Shown: positions 34,655 through 41,350, numbered from the stretch's first letter. The stretch: DNA of 53,311 nt from Taibaiella sp. (GCA_013815385.1 JACDGL010000015.1:1-53311); one strand, 5' to 3'. A program made the numbers and translations. Notes: generated by a model from the letters alone, not told the origin.

Positions 34655-34663
34655 ATAACACAT
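34655..34663 (-). promoter_or_regulatory. Leftward promoter of the accessory block
   Basis: Read leftward, TGTTATAAT gives an extended -10 with consensus TATAAT. No strong -35 is visible. Positioned ~60 bases before the first leftward gene. Confidence 0.5.
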
Positions 34664-34728
34664 AAAACCACATATTAGATTAGAGAACGGTTAAATTATG
34701 CGGTGATTTGTATATGTATTTAGTTATA

Positions 34729-34757
34729 TTGACTTATATGTAATGATATGTTATTCT
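34729..34757 (+). promoter_or_regulatory. Rightward promoter of XRE gene
   Basis: TTGACT at 34729-34734, a 17-base spacer ending in TGT, then TATTCT at 34752-34757. GGAGG precedes the ATG of the next gene. Divergent from the leftward block promoter, and the AT-rich stretch between may hold operators. Confidence 0.6.
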
Positions 34758-34775
34758 TATGTTGGAGGTTAAAGC

Positions 34776-35018
34776 ATGAAGTTAATCATGTTGCGGGCTA
34801 ACAAGGGTTGGCTACAGGCGGACCTAGCGAAAAAAGCAAAAGTACAACAAAGTATTATTAGCCGGATAGAAAGTGGTCACGACAAAGACTTTTCGGTTAA
34901 GACTATGTTTGCTATTGCCCAAGCGTTGGGCGTGCAAGTGACTGACATTGATGAGTTTGTCGAACGCCTGGGAAAAGCTGACCCCCAACCAACGTTTGAA
35001 AGATTGGGGGCAGCATAG
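34776..35018 (+). CDS. XRE-family HTH regulator
   Basis: An 80-residue protein that is essentially one HTH_3 domain: KLIMLRANKGWLQADLAKKAKVQQSIISRIESG, then FAIAQALGVQVTDI. It probably controls the divergent leftward genes or its own promoter. RBS GGAGG. No second domain. Distinct from the immunity repressor at 43.6 kb. Confidence 0.85.
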   Translation: MKLIMLRANKGWLQADLAKKAKVQQSIISRIESGHDKDFSVKTMFAIAQALGVQVTDIDEFVERLGKADPQPTFERLGAA

Positions 35019-35078
35019 TCGTGGCGGCGGGTGTGTCAGCACCCGTCATCACTATTAAAGTATAGCAGAGGTAATAAA

Positions 35079-35435
35079 ATGGATGGTGAAAGAGAGTTAG
35101 ATTATTTAATAGCAGAAAAATTTCTCAAACTCCCAAAAGTGTATGTTGAAGAATGGGGCAAGGAAGTTTACAAAGGTCACGATGGTTTTTGCGATAATGT
35201 TTTATTGCGAACTTTACCATATTTTAGCTCTAATTATGATGCCAATAGGATACTTATAAGATATATGCAAGTTCATGGTTCAAGCTTTTATCTGGCTTGG
35301 GATGAAGGAAATAACCAATGGACTTGCTCATGGGTAACGAGCGGGTACCGGTTTGTTGCTAAAGCTGAAACTTTGGAATTAGCCGTTAGTCGTGTGGCAT
35401 ATAATGTAATCACCAGAAACGAGGTAATAAAATGA
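35079..35435 (+). CDS. Phage ABA sandwich domain protein
   Basis: A 118-residue protein; ATG at 35079 is chosen with AGAGG before it. It shows the pattern of the phage ABA sandwich family: GERELDYLIAEKFLKLP, then PYFSSNYDANRIL, SFYLAWDEGN, and a final alpha segment (AETLELAVSRVAYNVI). Function of the family is unknown; stop overlaps the next ATG. Confidence 0.75.
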   Translation: MDGERELDYLIAEKFLKLPKVYVEEWGKEVYKGHDGFCDNVLLRTLPYFSSNYDANRILIRYMQVHGSSFYLAWDEGNNQWTCSWVTSGYRFVAKAETLELAVSRVAYNVITRNEVIK

Positions 35436-35734
35436 AGGGTACCGCCGCAACTAATCTTGCCGATGGTCTGGCAAACGAAATCAAGCGCGACCAGCAGCTA
35501 CTTATCGAATATGCCGAGCTTCAAAATATGCCCGGTGTATTCGTGGGCTTCGCGGTAGCCAGGATTAAGCAAGAACTGGATTTTGCTATTGATGCCCTTT
35601 CTAACCATGACATTGAAAAAATGATTTTAGCATACGGCGATTTGAGGGGGAGTGACAACTCCCCACGGATAAATCCGGGGGCATCTACGGTCTTGCACCG
35701 CTGCTCATTTGCCCCTGAGCCACTAGAGTTGTAG
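35432..35734 (+). pseudogene. Small phage gene whose 3' end is replaced by the transposon-like insertion
   Basis: The first ~73 residues (DGLANEIKRDQQLLIEYAEL, DIEKMILAYGDL) look normal. At ~35650 the frame enters a transposon end and continues as RGSDNSPRINPG to a stop at 35734. A second copy of its natural end, encoding EKMILAYGDLKGNK then a stop, lies at 36304-36348. The reading is that insertion or recombination separated the gene from its tail. The hybrid may still be made. Confidence 0.62.
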
Positions 35735-35874
35735 ATAGTTATCATCGCCCAGCACTTTCAGCCTTGACGACTTAGCAACTAGCACTTGTCCAAGAATACG
35801 CGAATACTTTTACGTGAGCGAACGATTTAGCTCACAACCAGCAAATACTCTTAGGTTCTTAAAGTGCGAACTAC
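35651..35874 (-). ncRNA. Stand-alone omega-RNA-like transcript
   Basis: On the minus strand an extended -10 (TGTGCTATAAT, 35881-35891) starts a ~220-nt RNA at about 35874. Helices: GCACTTT/AAAGTGC (35752-35758 with 35861-35867), GTGAGC/GCTCAC (35814-35819 with 35830-35835), ATCTAC/GTAGAT (35683-35688 with 35731-35736), GCTC/GAGC (35703-35706 with 35717-35720). The loop of the last can pair GGGGCA with TGCCCC of the right-end hairpin (35678-35683 with 35710-35715), a pseudoknot typical of omega RNA. The 3' flank would be the guide. Confidence 0.55.
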
Positions 35875-36005
35875 CCTTGAATTATAGCACATTTCGAGGC
35901 TAAATACCACAAATGTGCTGCCTTGCGAATTGGTTTAACGAGCTTTAGCGAGAAAGGAATGCCTTATATCCCCATAGCTAAAGCAAGGGGTCTTACGGCA
36001 TTTAT
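35651..36005 (-). mobile_element. tnpB-less IS200/IS605-like element
   Basis: Both ends carry TAAA-loop hairpins like the tnpB element: right end CCCC-a-CGGA-TAAA-TCCG-GGGG at 35661-35681, left end CCCC-a-TAGC-TAAA-GCAA-GGGG at 35970-35990 with an outer AATGCC/GGCATT stem. The left end shares the inner sequence of the tnpB left end, but the outer stem is changed with pairing kept. No ORF lies between. It disrupts the gene at 35432. Confidence 0.68.
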
Positions 36006-36023
36006 GATAAATAGCAACCGCCC

Positions 36024-36125
36024 ATGAAAAAACTCCTGACCACCGCCACCACCCTACTACTAATCCTAATAGCCGCCTTCCTACTCTTGCGCCAATTCCT
36101 TTTTAATTCTAGCAGATTTAATTGA
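36024..36125 (+). CDS. 33-residue membrane peptide, truncated copy of the 37.0-kb protein's start
   Basis: Starts MKKLLTTATTLLLILIAAFL and ends after RFN. The gene at 37018 starts MKKLLTATATLLILIAAT, so the two share an N-terminal membrane anchor at protein and DNA level. A partial duplication is likely, probably linked to the rearrangement here. No obvious RBS, so expression is uncertain. Confidence 0.45.
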   Translation: MKKLLTTATTLLLILIAAFLLLRQFLFNSSRFN

Positions 36126-36131
36126 GGTGAC

Positions 36132-36305
36132 ATGGATTTATCCTACTTCCTTATACTAATAGTTTTAGCAGTAATAATAGATGTGTACGTCCACTACTGG
36201 ATAGCCGCCCGACAGGTAAAACAACTCAGGGCTGAATCGGTTCGGTTTGAGGCCGAGTGGCAAAAGTTTTTAGTTGAAATCCAGACGGCGGTAAACCAGC
36301 GATGA
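36132..36305 (+). CDS. 57-residue single-pass membrane protein
   Basis: ATG at 36132, GAGG at 36124-36127. Starts MDLSYFLILIVLAVIIDVYV, one membrane helix followed by a basic/acidic helix (RQVKQLRAESVRFEAEW). The end overlaps the duplicated gene tail at 36303. Unknown role; a membrane-bound small moron is plausible. Confidence 0.55.
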   Translation: MDLSYFLILIVLAVIIDVYVHYWIAARQVKQLRAESVRFEAEWQKFLVEIQTAVNQR

Positions 36306-36352
36306 AAAAATGATTCTAGCTTACGGCGATTTGAAGGGGAATAAGTGATATT

Positions 36353-36556
36353 TTGAAAATAACCTACAACCTTGAAACCGTTGAACGGATGCTCAGGGAA
36401 ACAGCCGAAGAAGTCAGGAAAGAAGGCTACGAAAAAGGAATTGAAGATGCTTCCTTTTTCATTAAAGCCAGCCCAAGTTACTTTGTCGGTGGAGGGGAAC
36501 AAGAACGTTTAGCAGAAGATATTATATTGGTATTTCTTGGTATCAAAAGAAAGTAG
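36353..36556 (+). CDS. Small helical protein
   Basis: A 67-residue protein with TTG start; AAGGGG near 36332 is the only RBS candidate. Contains VERMLRETAEEVRKEGYEKG and EQERLAEDIILVFLGIK. No family known. Confidence 0.58.
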   Translation: MKITYNLETVERMLRETAEEVRKEGYEKGIEDASFFIKASPSYFVGGGEQERLAEDIILVFLGIKRK

Positions 36557-36561
36557 GTAAT

Positions 36562-37017
36562 ATGGAACCAGACGATAAACTTATTTGCAAAACTTGTGGA
36601 CAGGAATTACAAGAACACTTTTTAAGTGTGGCCTCAAACGGAGCGGCAATTGCTAGTGCGTGGAGCAAAGAAGGGACTTCGGTAATTGAATGTTTCCCTG
36701 ATTCTGTTAGGGATGAATTCCCTGTATGCATTTGCTGCGATGACCCAATCTTTGATTCTAAAGGTAGTAAAGCTGCCCATGCCAGTTGTACCGAAACCAT
36801 TATCGAAGAACGGGATTACTTTCAAGACATCTGCAAGAAATCTGCCGGGGCTAATGTTTACTTTTACACGCCTGCCCCATCCACCAGGGGCGGTGATATT
36901 CACAATTACGAGGTCTACGAGAGAACTATGTCCGGTGACAAGCAAGTAGCGCAATATCTCAAATTCGAGGAAGCTAAACGCTACTGCGACCGGATGAATA
37001 CTGATAGGAATAGATGA
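36562..37017 (+). CDS. Zinc-ribbon protein of unknown function
   Basis: A 151-residue protein. N-terminal CKTCGQELQEH is followed at ~50-75 by CICCDD...HASC, making two Cys/His clusters. The C-terminal part (NYEVYERTMSGDKQVAQYLK, then EEAKRYCDRMN) is mixed alpha/beta. Stop overlaps the next GTG start. Confidence 0.65.
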   Translation: MEPDDKLICKTCGQELQEHFLSVASNGAAIASAWSKEGTSVIECFPDSVRDEFPVCICCDDPIFDSKGSKAAHASCTETIIEERDYFQDICKKSAGANVYFYTPAPSTRGGDIHNYEVYERTMSGDKQVAQYLKFEEAKRYCDRMNTDRNR

Positions 37018-37761
37018 GTGAAGAAACTTCTAACCGCCACAGCCACCCTACTAATCTTAATAGCCGCCACCTTCCTACTCCTCCGCCCTTCCACCCCAGC
37101 CCCAGAGCCGCCAGAACTGGCCCAGGCCAGGGCAGCCGCCCAGGTAGCCGCGCTCGCACGGGAAGGACAGGACGCAAGCTTTAGGAGCAGTTTCTTCCAG
37201 TGGACGGCGGTAATATTCTTATGCCTAATTGTCGGTATTATCATTGCCGCACTGGTATATTTATTCGGGGTGAAGGCGCATCAGCAGCGCATGGAACTGG
37301 CTAGAATATCGAAAGATTACGATATAATCTATCCTGACGGTGGCGGCTCCTACCCAGTCACACGGCTACCTGATGGCTCGTTCCAGTGGTTTGAACCGGG
37401 CAATATAACCACCACGCCACAGTTTGTACACGGCCTCCAACCCGCGCCACTAACTACCAGAACCAGGCCAGGACGTGACTTGACGGTACGGGCTAACCAG
37501 CAGCCTATAGCGGCGTATTACAGCCACTTCGTGGAAGCTGACCGGTTGGAAAGCCCAGAAATTTTAAGGGAAATTGCGGGAACTTTTGAGGCTGGGAACT
37601 CGGAAATTTCCGATGATTTCCAGGATTTACTACCTTTAATGCGAGACATGATTGAGCGGGGTAGGGGCAAGACGGACACCCTGAAAGCCCTCGGCCTGGG
37701 CGGTAGGAAGTATGCCAGGGCGGCTAAACTTTATGATGAATTGAAGGGGCAGGTAAAGTAG
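37018..37761 (+). CDS. Membrane protein with cytoplasmic C-terminal domain
   Basis: A 247-residue GTG-start protein. An N-terminal membrane helix (TATLLILIAATFLLL) and a second (FFQWTAVIFLCLIVGIIIAAL) bracket a Pro/Ala-rich segment. The C-terminal ~160 residues are soluble; the final part (MIERGRGKTDTLKALGLGGRKYARAAKLYDELK) looks HTH-like. A membrane-tethered DNA-binding protein is an attractive but unproven idea. Confidence 0.68.
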   Translation: MKKLLTATATLLILIAATFLLLRPSTPAPEPPELAQARAAAQVAALAREGQDASFRSSFFQWTAVIFLCLIVGIIIAALVYLFGVKAHQQRMELARISKDYDIIYPDGGGSYPVTRLPDGSFQWFEPGNITTTPQFVHGLQPAPLTTRTRPGRDLTVRANQQPIAAYYSHFVEADRLESPEILREIAGTFEAGNSEISDDFQDLLPLMRDMIERGRGKTDTLKALGLGGRKYARAAKLYDELKGQVK

Positions 37762-38006
37762 TGAGTAAATTACCGGGGAAAACCAAGATTAAAAAATTAC
37801 GCCGGGTGGCTTTCAACAAAGCTTATGTTGCTGACTTCCTGGCCCAAGCTGGCGATGCCCAATTAGGATTTGCTATGTGGAACCAAACAGAAAGTTCCGG
37901 CCATAAAGGTAGGTGGCCTATTCGTAAACGTAGAAGTATCCATCATCGCTGGAAATTCTTCGGTCTAACGGATTATAGGGCAACAGGTAAAATTGAAATT
38001 CATTAG
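37761..38006 (+). CDS. Small basic protein
   Basis: An 81-residue Lys/Arg/His-rich protein, GTG start overlapping the previous stop. Contains KTKIKKLRRVAFN and WPIRKRRSIHHRWKF, so nucleic-acid binding is possible. No family recognised. Confidence 0.6.
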   Translation: MSKLPGKTKIKKLRRVAFNKAYVADFLAQAGDAQLGFAMWNQTESSGHKGRWPIRKRRSIHHRWKFFGLTDYRATGKIEIH

Positions 38007-38045
38007 CGGTAATAACCAGCACCGCCGCCCGGTTGGGTGTGGAGA

Positions 38046-38115
38046 ATTAGAACAAATGATTAGAGAGGTCTTCTTAATACAGGTTATCGCTACCGTAGTA
38101 ATCATTTGTTCTAAT
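38046..38115. repeat. Perfect 17-bp inverted repeat
   Basis: The 17 bases at 38046-38062 (ATTAGAACAAATGATTA) are the exact reverse complement of 38099-38115, separated by 36 bases. The left arm contains the ATG of the 34-residue ORF at 38056. It could be a regulatory hairpin or a protein-binding site. Confidence 0.8.
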
Positions 38116-38160
38116 CCAAAGAATAATAGACCGCCTCAAGAAAGAAGGTACAAAGGATGA
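38056..38160 (+). CDS. 34-residue membrane peptide
   Basis: ATG at 38056 with GGAG at 38041-38044; the stop overlaps the next ATG by ATGA. The product MIREVFLIQVIATVVIICS is one hydrophobic helix with a basic tail. The start codon lies in the left arm of the inverted repeat, so translation could be controlled by that hairpin. Confidence 0.5.
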   Translation: MIREVFLIQVIATVVIICSNPKNNRPPQERRYKG

Positions 38161-38438
38161 CACCAGATGAATTTTTTGCCGAATGTTTAACTGTAGGTGA
38201 TTTAGTTAAAGTACTTTCAGAGTTACCGCAAGATGCAGTTGTGGTTAAATTTGCCGGTGGGGATTGTGATGGGTATGTACCTGCTGGTAAGAAAGAATTT
38301 AAGGTTACGACAATGGGGTTGAGGAGCGATTGGAATTCCCATGTCTATCATGGCCCCTTTGATAATAAGGAGGATATGAGACGTGGATATGGACGTGCCG
38401 CCAGTTACTTAAAGAAGTTTAAGGCGGTGGAACTGTGA
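38157..38438 (+). CDS. Conserved small phage protein (LPQDAVVVK type)
   Basis: A 93-residue protein starting with a helix (FFAECLTVGDLVKVLSELPQDAVVVKF). This opening is widespread in small phage/bacterial proteins of unknown function. RBS GAAGG. Operon-linked to the tiny membrane peptide. Confidence 0.7.
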   Translation: MTPDEFFAECLTVGDLVKVLSELPQDAVVVKFAGGDCDGYVPAGKKEFKVTTMGLRSDWNSHVYHGPFDNKEDMRRGYGRAASYLKKFKAVEL

Positions 38439-38443
38439 TTACT

Positions 38444-38463
38444 CCGTCAGCTAAAGCAGACGG
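38444..38463. repeat. Solo hairpin resembling an IS200/IS605 end
   Basis: CCGTC-a-GC-TAAA-GC-a-GACGG at 38444-38463. It shares the GC-TAAA-GC core with the left ends at 25.6 and 35.97 kb. A relic end or chance hairpin; no second end is near. Confidence 0.4.
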
Positions 38464-38525
38464 CTTCTAATGACCACACCTCGCCGCCCGGCGCTGGGGG
38501 ATTCTCTTTGAAAGGAAAGATAGCG

Positions 38526-38693
38526 ATGATTGACTGCCCCACTTGCCGCAATGGTAATTCTTACTCGCAGTACTGGCGTGGCCTTCGCTATTTCTATTGT
38601 TTTTATTGCAGCGCTGTTTGGTACTACCAGACAACCATAAGCAGCTCCACCACCACGATTAGCCCATGGGCAATGGCAAATAAATACAATTAA
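38526..38693 (+). CDS. Zinc-ribbon micro-protein
   Basis: A 55-residue protein. ATG at 38526 follows AAAGGAAAG. The pattern CPTC...FYCFYC is a classical four-Cys zinc ribbon. The C-terminal tail is Ser/Thr-rich. It lies just before the partition region; function unknown. Confidence 0.62.
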   Translation: MIDCPTCRNGNSYSQYWRGLRYFYCFYCSAVWYYQTTISSSTTTISPWAMANKYN

Positions 38694-38743
38694 CTGATTC
38701 GCCTTTTGCGCGGACTTGATTTATTATCCCCTTCTCACGTTAT

Positions 38744-38819
38744 CAAGGTAAAAAGTAATTTTACCCCAACAATAATCCTTGCCTTAAAAAGGTAAATACT
38801 TTAACAAGGTTATTACCTT
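38744..38819. promoter_or_regulatory. AAGGTAA repeat cluster upstream of parA (candidate centromere/operator)
   Basis: Contains GGTAAAA/TTTTACC (38747-38765), CCTTAAAAAGG (38782-38792) and AAGGT-TATT-ACCTT (38806-38819). The same AAGGTAA/CCTT words recur after the partner gene at 39940-39981. This double-flanked pattern is typical of sites bound by ribbon-helix-helix partition proteins, which often also repress the par promoter. Confidence 0.6.
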
Positions 38820-38831
38820 ATGGAGTTAATA

Positions 38832-39566
38832 ATGATAATTTCCGCAAGTAACCAGAAGGGCGGCGTGGGTAAAACCACGACTGTAATCAACCTGGGAGCC
38901 GCTCTAGCCGCAGCCGGTAAAGAAACTCTACTAATTGACCTGGACCCACAAGGCAGCTTATCGCAAGGCTTGGGCTTTCAGCCGGACAAAGTGATCGGCG
39001 GTTCTTACGAGTTATTTGCTAACAAACCGGTTGAAATACTCTGGCATAGCGAAAATCTAGCCGTTTTACCAACCAATATTAATCTGGCAGATGTTTCTAA
39101 CGACATTGTAAAAAACAATAAACACGGTCCTACTAGCATCCTGAAAAGGACTATTAAGCCCCTGGCGGCTGATTTCGAGTATATCCTCATTGATACCCCA
39201 CCTAACCTGGATTACTTAACCTTGAACGCCCTGGGAGCCTCTCAGTACGTTATAATCCCCTGCCAGTGCCAATTAGCGGCTGTGCGCGGCTTAGAACTGT
39301 TCGCCCGGACCCTGGAAGACCTGGCCGAGATTAACGACTCGCTGGAAGTGTTAGCCCTAATACCAACTATGTATACCGCCAGCCGCAAAATAGAACAGGA
39401 CATACTCACAATACTGCAAAACGACTATGGTGATAAATGCCGCCCACCTTTACCGGACCGGGTGGAATATCTCAGAGCTAATGCAGAAGGCCGGGCGGTT
39501 AGCGGTGATTTATTCGATTACTGGATTGACCTGGCAGCTTTTGTAATTGGCAAAGGCGGTAAATAA
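38832..39566 (+). CDS. parA: ParA-family partition ATPase
   Basis: A 244-residue protein. ATG at 38832 is chosen because GGAG at 38822-38825 is well spaced; a start four codons earlier lacks a good RBS. The deviant Walker A KGGVGKTT (residues 9-16), DLDPQGSLSQ and IDTPPN are all present. No HTH precedes the Walker motif, so it is the short type Ib kind. It would move or anchor the circle at cell division. It is the main evidence for a plasmid prophage. Confidence 0.92.
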   Translation: MIISASNQKGGVGKTTTVINLGAALAAAGKETLLIDLDPQGSLSQGLGFQPDKVIGGSYELFANKPVEILWHSENLAVLPTNINLADVSNDIVKNNKHGPTSILKRTIKPLAADFEYILIDTPPNLDYLTLNALGASQYVIIPCQCQLAAVRGLELFARTLEDLAEINDSLEVLALIPTMYTASRKIEQDILTILQNDYGDKCRPPLPDRVEYLRANAEGRAVSGDLFDYWIDLAAFVIGKGGK

Positions 39567-39946
39567 TGCCTACCCCAAAGAATCGAGGCTTACCGCCTGG
39601 TATTGCTAACAATATCCATTCAGCCCCGGTTGAACGGCAAAAGAAAACTTACGGCCCGGCCCCGGTGGAAGAAGAAACCGAATCGGCCCAAACCCAATTA
39701 AGTAAAAAAATCGGGCGACCTAAAGGCCGGGTAAAGGTCAAAAAAACCATTTACATTACCCGGTCAGATGATTTTGCAAAAGCTCAAAAAGGGTTGGTTA
39801 AAAACGCTGATATTCTAATTTCAAATGATAATGAATTGGTGGACCTGGCCCTGGCTTTACTCGCTTCAATGACTTCTGACCTTAATAAGGTAAAAGAAGT
39901 AATAAGTATTTATGAGGCGGAAATTAAATCTGCATTGAAAAGGTAA
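39566..39946 (+). CDS. Small centromere-binding partner of ParA (RHH type)
   Basis: A 126-residue protein overlapping parA by ATGC. N-terminal half is flexible and basic (KKIGRPKGRVKVKK). Residues ~70-110 (KTIYITRSDDFAKAQ, ELVDLALALLASM) fit a ribbon-helix-helix fold. Type Ib ParA operons carry such small partners instead of a full ParB. Probable binding sites flank the operon. Role inferred from gene pair and position. Confidence 0.72.
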   Translation: MPTPKNRGLPPGIANNIHSAPVERQKKTYGPAPVEEETESAQTQLSKKIGRPKGRVKVKKTIYITRSDDFAKAQKGLVKNADILISNDNELVDLALALLASMTSDLNKVKEVISIYEAEIKSALKR

Positions 39947-39992
39947 ATCCCTTAATAAAGTAATTGCCTTTTTAAGGTAATAATTGTATAAT
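39940..39992 (+). promoter_or_regulatory. Promoter overlapped by AAGGTAA repeats
   Basis: TTGCCT at 39964-39969, 17-base spacer, TATAAT at 39987-39992. AAGGTAA-type words (39940-39955) and CCTTTTTAAGG at 39967-39977 overlap it. The ParA partner could therefore regulate this promoter. Confidence 0.65.
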
Positions 39993-39995
39993 AAA

Positions 39996-40100
39996 AGTAG
40001 CTAAATATCCTAAGTATCTAGCTACTAACGTCAACCTGATTCTGGCAGGTCGAGGCGAAATAAGTATACCATTATTTCAAATCCCCTTGCCTCTAACCAT
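39996..40100 (+). ncRNA. Structured leader of the RHH gene
   Basis: AGTAGCTA/TAGCTACT (39996-40003 with 40019-40026), CCTG/CAGG near 40034-40048, and GAGGC/GCCTC (40052-40056 with 40089-40093) enclosing GAAATAA/TTATTTC (40057-40063 with 40072-40078). A 110-nt folded leader before a 243-bp gene suggests control of translation or an antisense target. Confidence 0.45.
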
Positions 40101-40112
40101 AAGGAGGCCAGC

Positions 40113-40355
40113 ATGGCTAAAGTACCTTTTCAGAATGTTGTATTACAAACCTTACCCGGTGGCGGCTGGGAAATTAACGGGTCCGGCCCTGTTAATGCAC
40201 CGGTAGCACCTGAACCTATTAAAGAGCCAATCATAGTGCGTGAGAACGCCAAGCTTGACCCCGCTATTATCCGGGCGTATAAAATTAAAGCGGCAAGAGA
40301 AGGCCGCAAACTATACGAGGTCATGGAAGAAATTTTAAGGTTGCACTTAAAGTAG
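40113..40355 (+). CDS. Small RHH-type DNA-binding protein
   Basis: An 80-residue protein with strong RBS AAGGAGG. The C-terminal half (DPAIIRAYKIKAAREGRKLYEVMEEIL) fits a CopG/RHH helix pair. N-terminal half is Pro/Gly-rich. It lies right after the par module, and could be a copy-control or antitoxin-like regulator. No toxin gene is adjacent on the same strand. Confidence 0.68.
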   Translation: MAKVPFQNVVLQTLPGGGWEINGSGPVNAPVAPEPIKEPIIVRENAKLDPAIIRAYKIKAAREGRKLYEVMEEILRLHLK

Positions 40356-40368
40356 TATCCTGAACATG

Positions 40369-40408
40369 GCCCTGGTGGACTTTAGCGGTTTACCAGGGCT
40401 CTTTTTAT
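40369..40408 (+). terminator. Intrinsic terminator after RHH gene
   Basis: GCCCTGGT (40369-40376) pairs with ACCAGGGC (40392-40399), followed by TCTTTTTAT. Classical rho-independent terminator. Confidence 0.85.
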
Positions 40409-40446
40409 ACCGTACCCACTAACTCACAGTCCGCACTGTTTCACGG

Positions 40447-40477
40447 CAAACAAAAGGCCCGATGGTTATCCGGGCCT
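40447..40477 (-). terminator. Terminator of leftward gene at 40.5 kb
   Basis: AGGCCCG (40455-40461) pairs with CGGGCCT (40471-40477). On the minus strand a TTTTGTTTG run follows. It ends the leftward gene whose stop is at 40485. Confidence 0.75.
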
Positions 40478-40484
40478 ATCTTTC

Positions 40485-41033
40485 CTAAATTATGTAGAAT
40501 GTTTCAGAATAACCACCATTATGGTTAAAACTGACTTTCTTAATTTTGTGTCCTGCCAGTTCTATCTCCGTATCAGATGCCATATTTTCTAATGGGTCTT
40601 TGCGCGGCCACTCTGAAACACCCTCTTTGGGCTGTCCGTAGCGGTCTAAGCCTTCAAGTTCCGAAAGGGGTTTCCCGGTTGCGGTATCTTCCAGGATGCG
40701 CGGTATATGGTGGCCGATGTAATCGAAAATAGGGTCATGGTCAAATCCGACTATGCCTGGTTCGTAACGGCTCCGGTAATAAAATACCATGACCTCTGGA
40801 TTTTCGGCGCTCGGCTTGTAACCTCTAAATCCTTCAATCTCTGGGTAGGCTTTCTTAAATGTTGCGCTCATGGTGTTTTCCTTTCTGTTATTATCTTCTT
40901 GTTCCGCGAGTCGGCGTAATGCCAGCTCGACCACTCCCGTTTCGGTTGGGCCGAACTTTGCTACCAGGGTGTCTAAAATTGTTTCCGCTTCAGGTGATAG
41001 ACGGAAATTCTTTCTTACTTTTGTCATAATCAC
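40485..41033 (-). CDS. RHH-domain protein with internal in-frame start
   Basis: A 182-residue protein. Residues 1-48 (KNFRLSPEAETILDTLVAKFG, then ETGVVELALRRLAEQE) are a ribbon-helix-helix domain. A second start, ATG at 40872 with AAAGGA before it, begins MSATFKKAYPEIEGF. The downstream ~128 residues resemble no known fold. So the gene may give a full-length DNA-binding form and a shorter form lacking the RHH part. Role unknown. Confidence 0.65.
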   Translation of the reverse strand: MIMTKVRKNFRLSPEAETILDTLVAKFGPTETGVVELALRRLAEQEDNNRKENTMSATFKKAYPEIEGFRGYKPSAENPEVMVFYYRSRYEPGIVGFDHDPIFDYIGHHIPRILEDTATGKPLSELEGLDRYGQPKEGVSEWPRKDPLENMASDTEIELAGHKIKKVSFNHNGGYSETFYII

Positions 41034-41071
41034 TCAGACCGGGATAAACCGCCCGGTTCGGCACTTAAAAC

Positions 41072-41350
41072 CTAAACGTATAATTTGCTGTTATCATTGT
41101 AGAAATAAATCTCATAGAACCGTCCGGTTTTGTCGCTCTTCATTTTCTTGTAACCGCCTAAAGTGCTGATACCAGGGCAACCAATCTTTTCACCGGTAGA
41201 AAAAGTAAAATCCCCGTCTTCATCCTGCATACCAGCTTCTTTCAACAATCGGTAAACTTCTTTCCTGGCATCGTATTTTTCTGCAGGAGTAGCGTTCCGG
41301 CGGGTAATGATTTTGGACTGTTCGCGGATTAGTTCTAATGTGGTCATCAT
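41072..41350 (-). CDS. Small leftward protein
   Basis: A 92-residue protein. Start at 41350 is supported by AGAGGAAAG. Contains REQSKIITRRNATPAEKYDARKE and a beta-rich C-terminus (GRFYEIYFYND). A longer frame to 41398 lacks an RBS. No family known. Confidence 0.62.
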   Translation of the reverse strand: MMTTLELIREQSKIITRRNATPAEKYDARKEVYRLLKEAGMQDEDGDFTFSTGEKIGCPGISTLGGYKKMKSDKTGRFYEIYFYNDNSKLYV

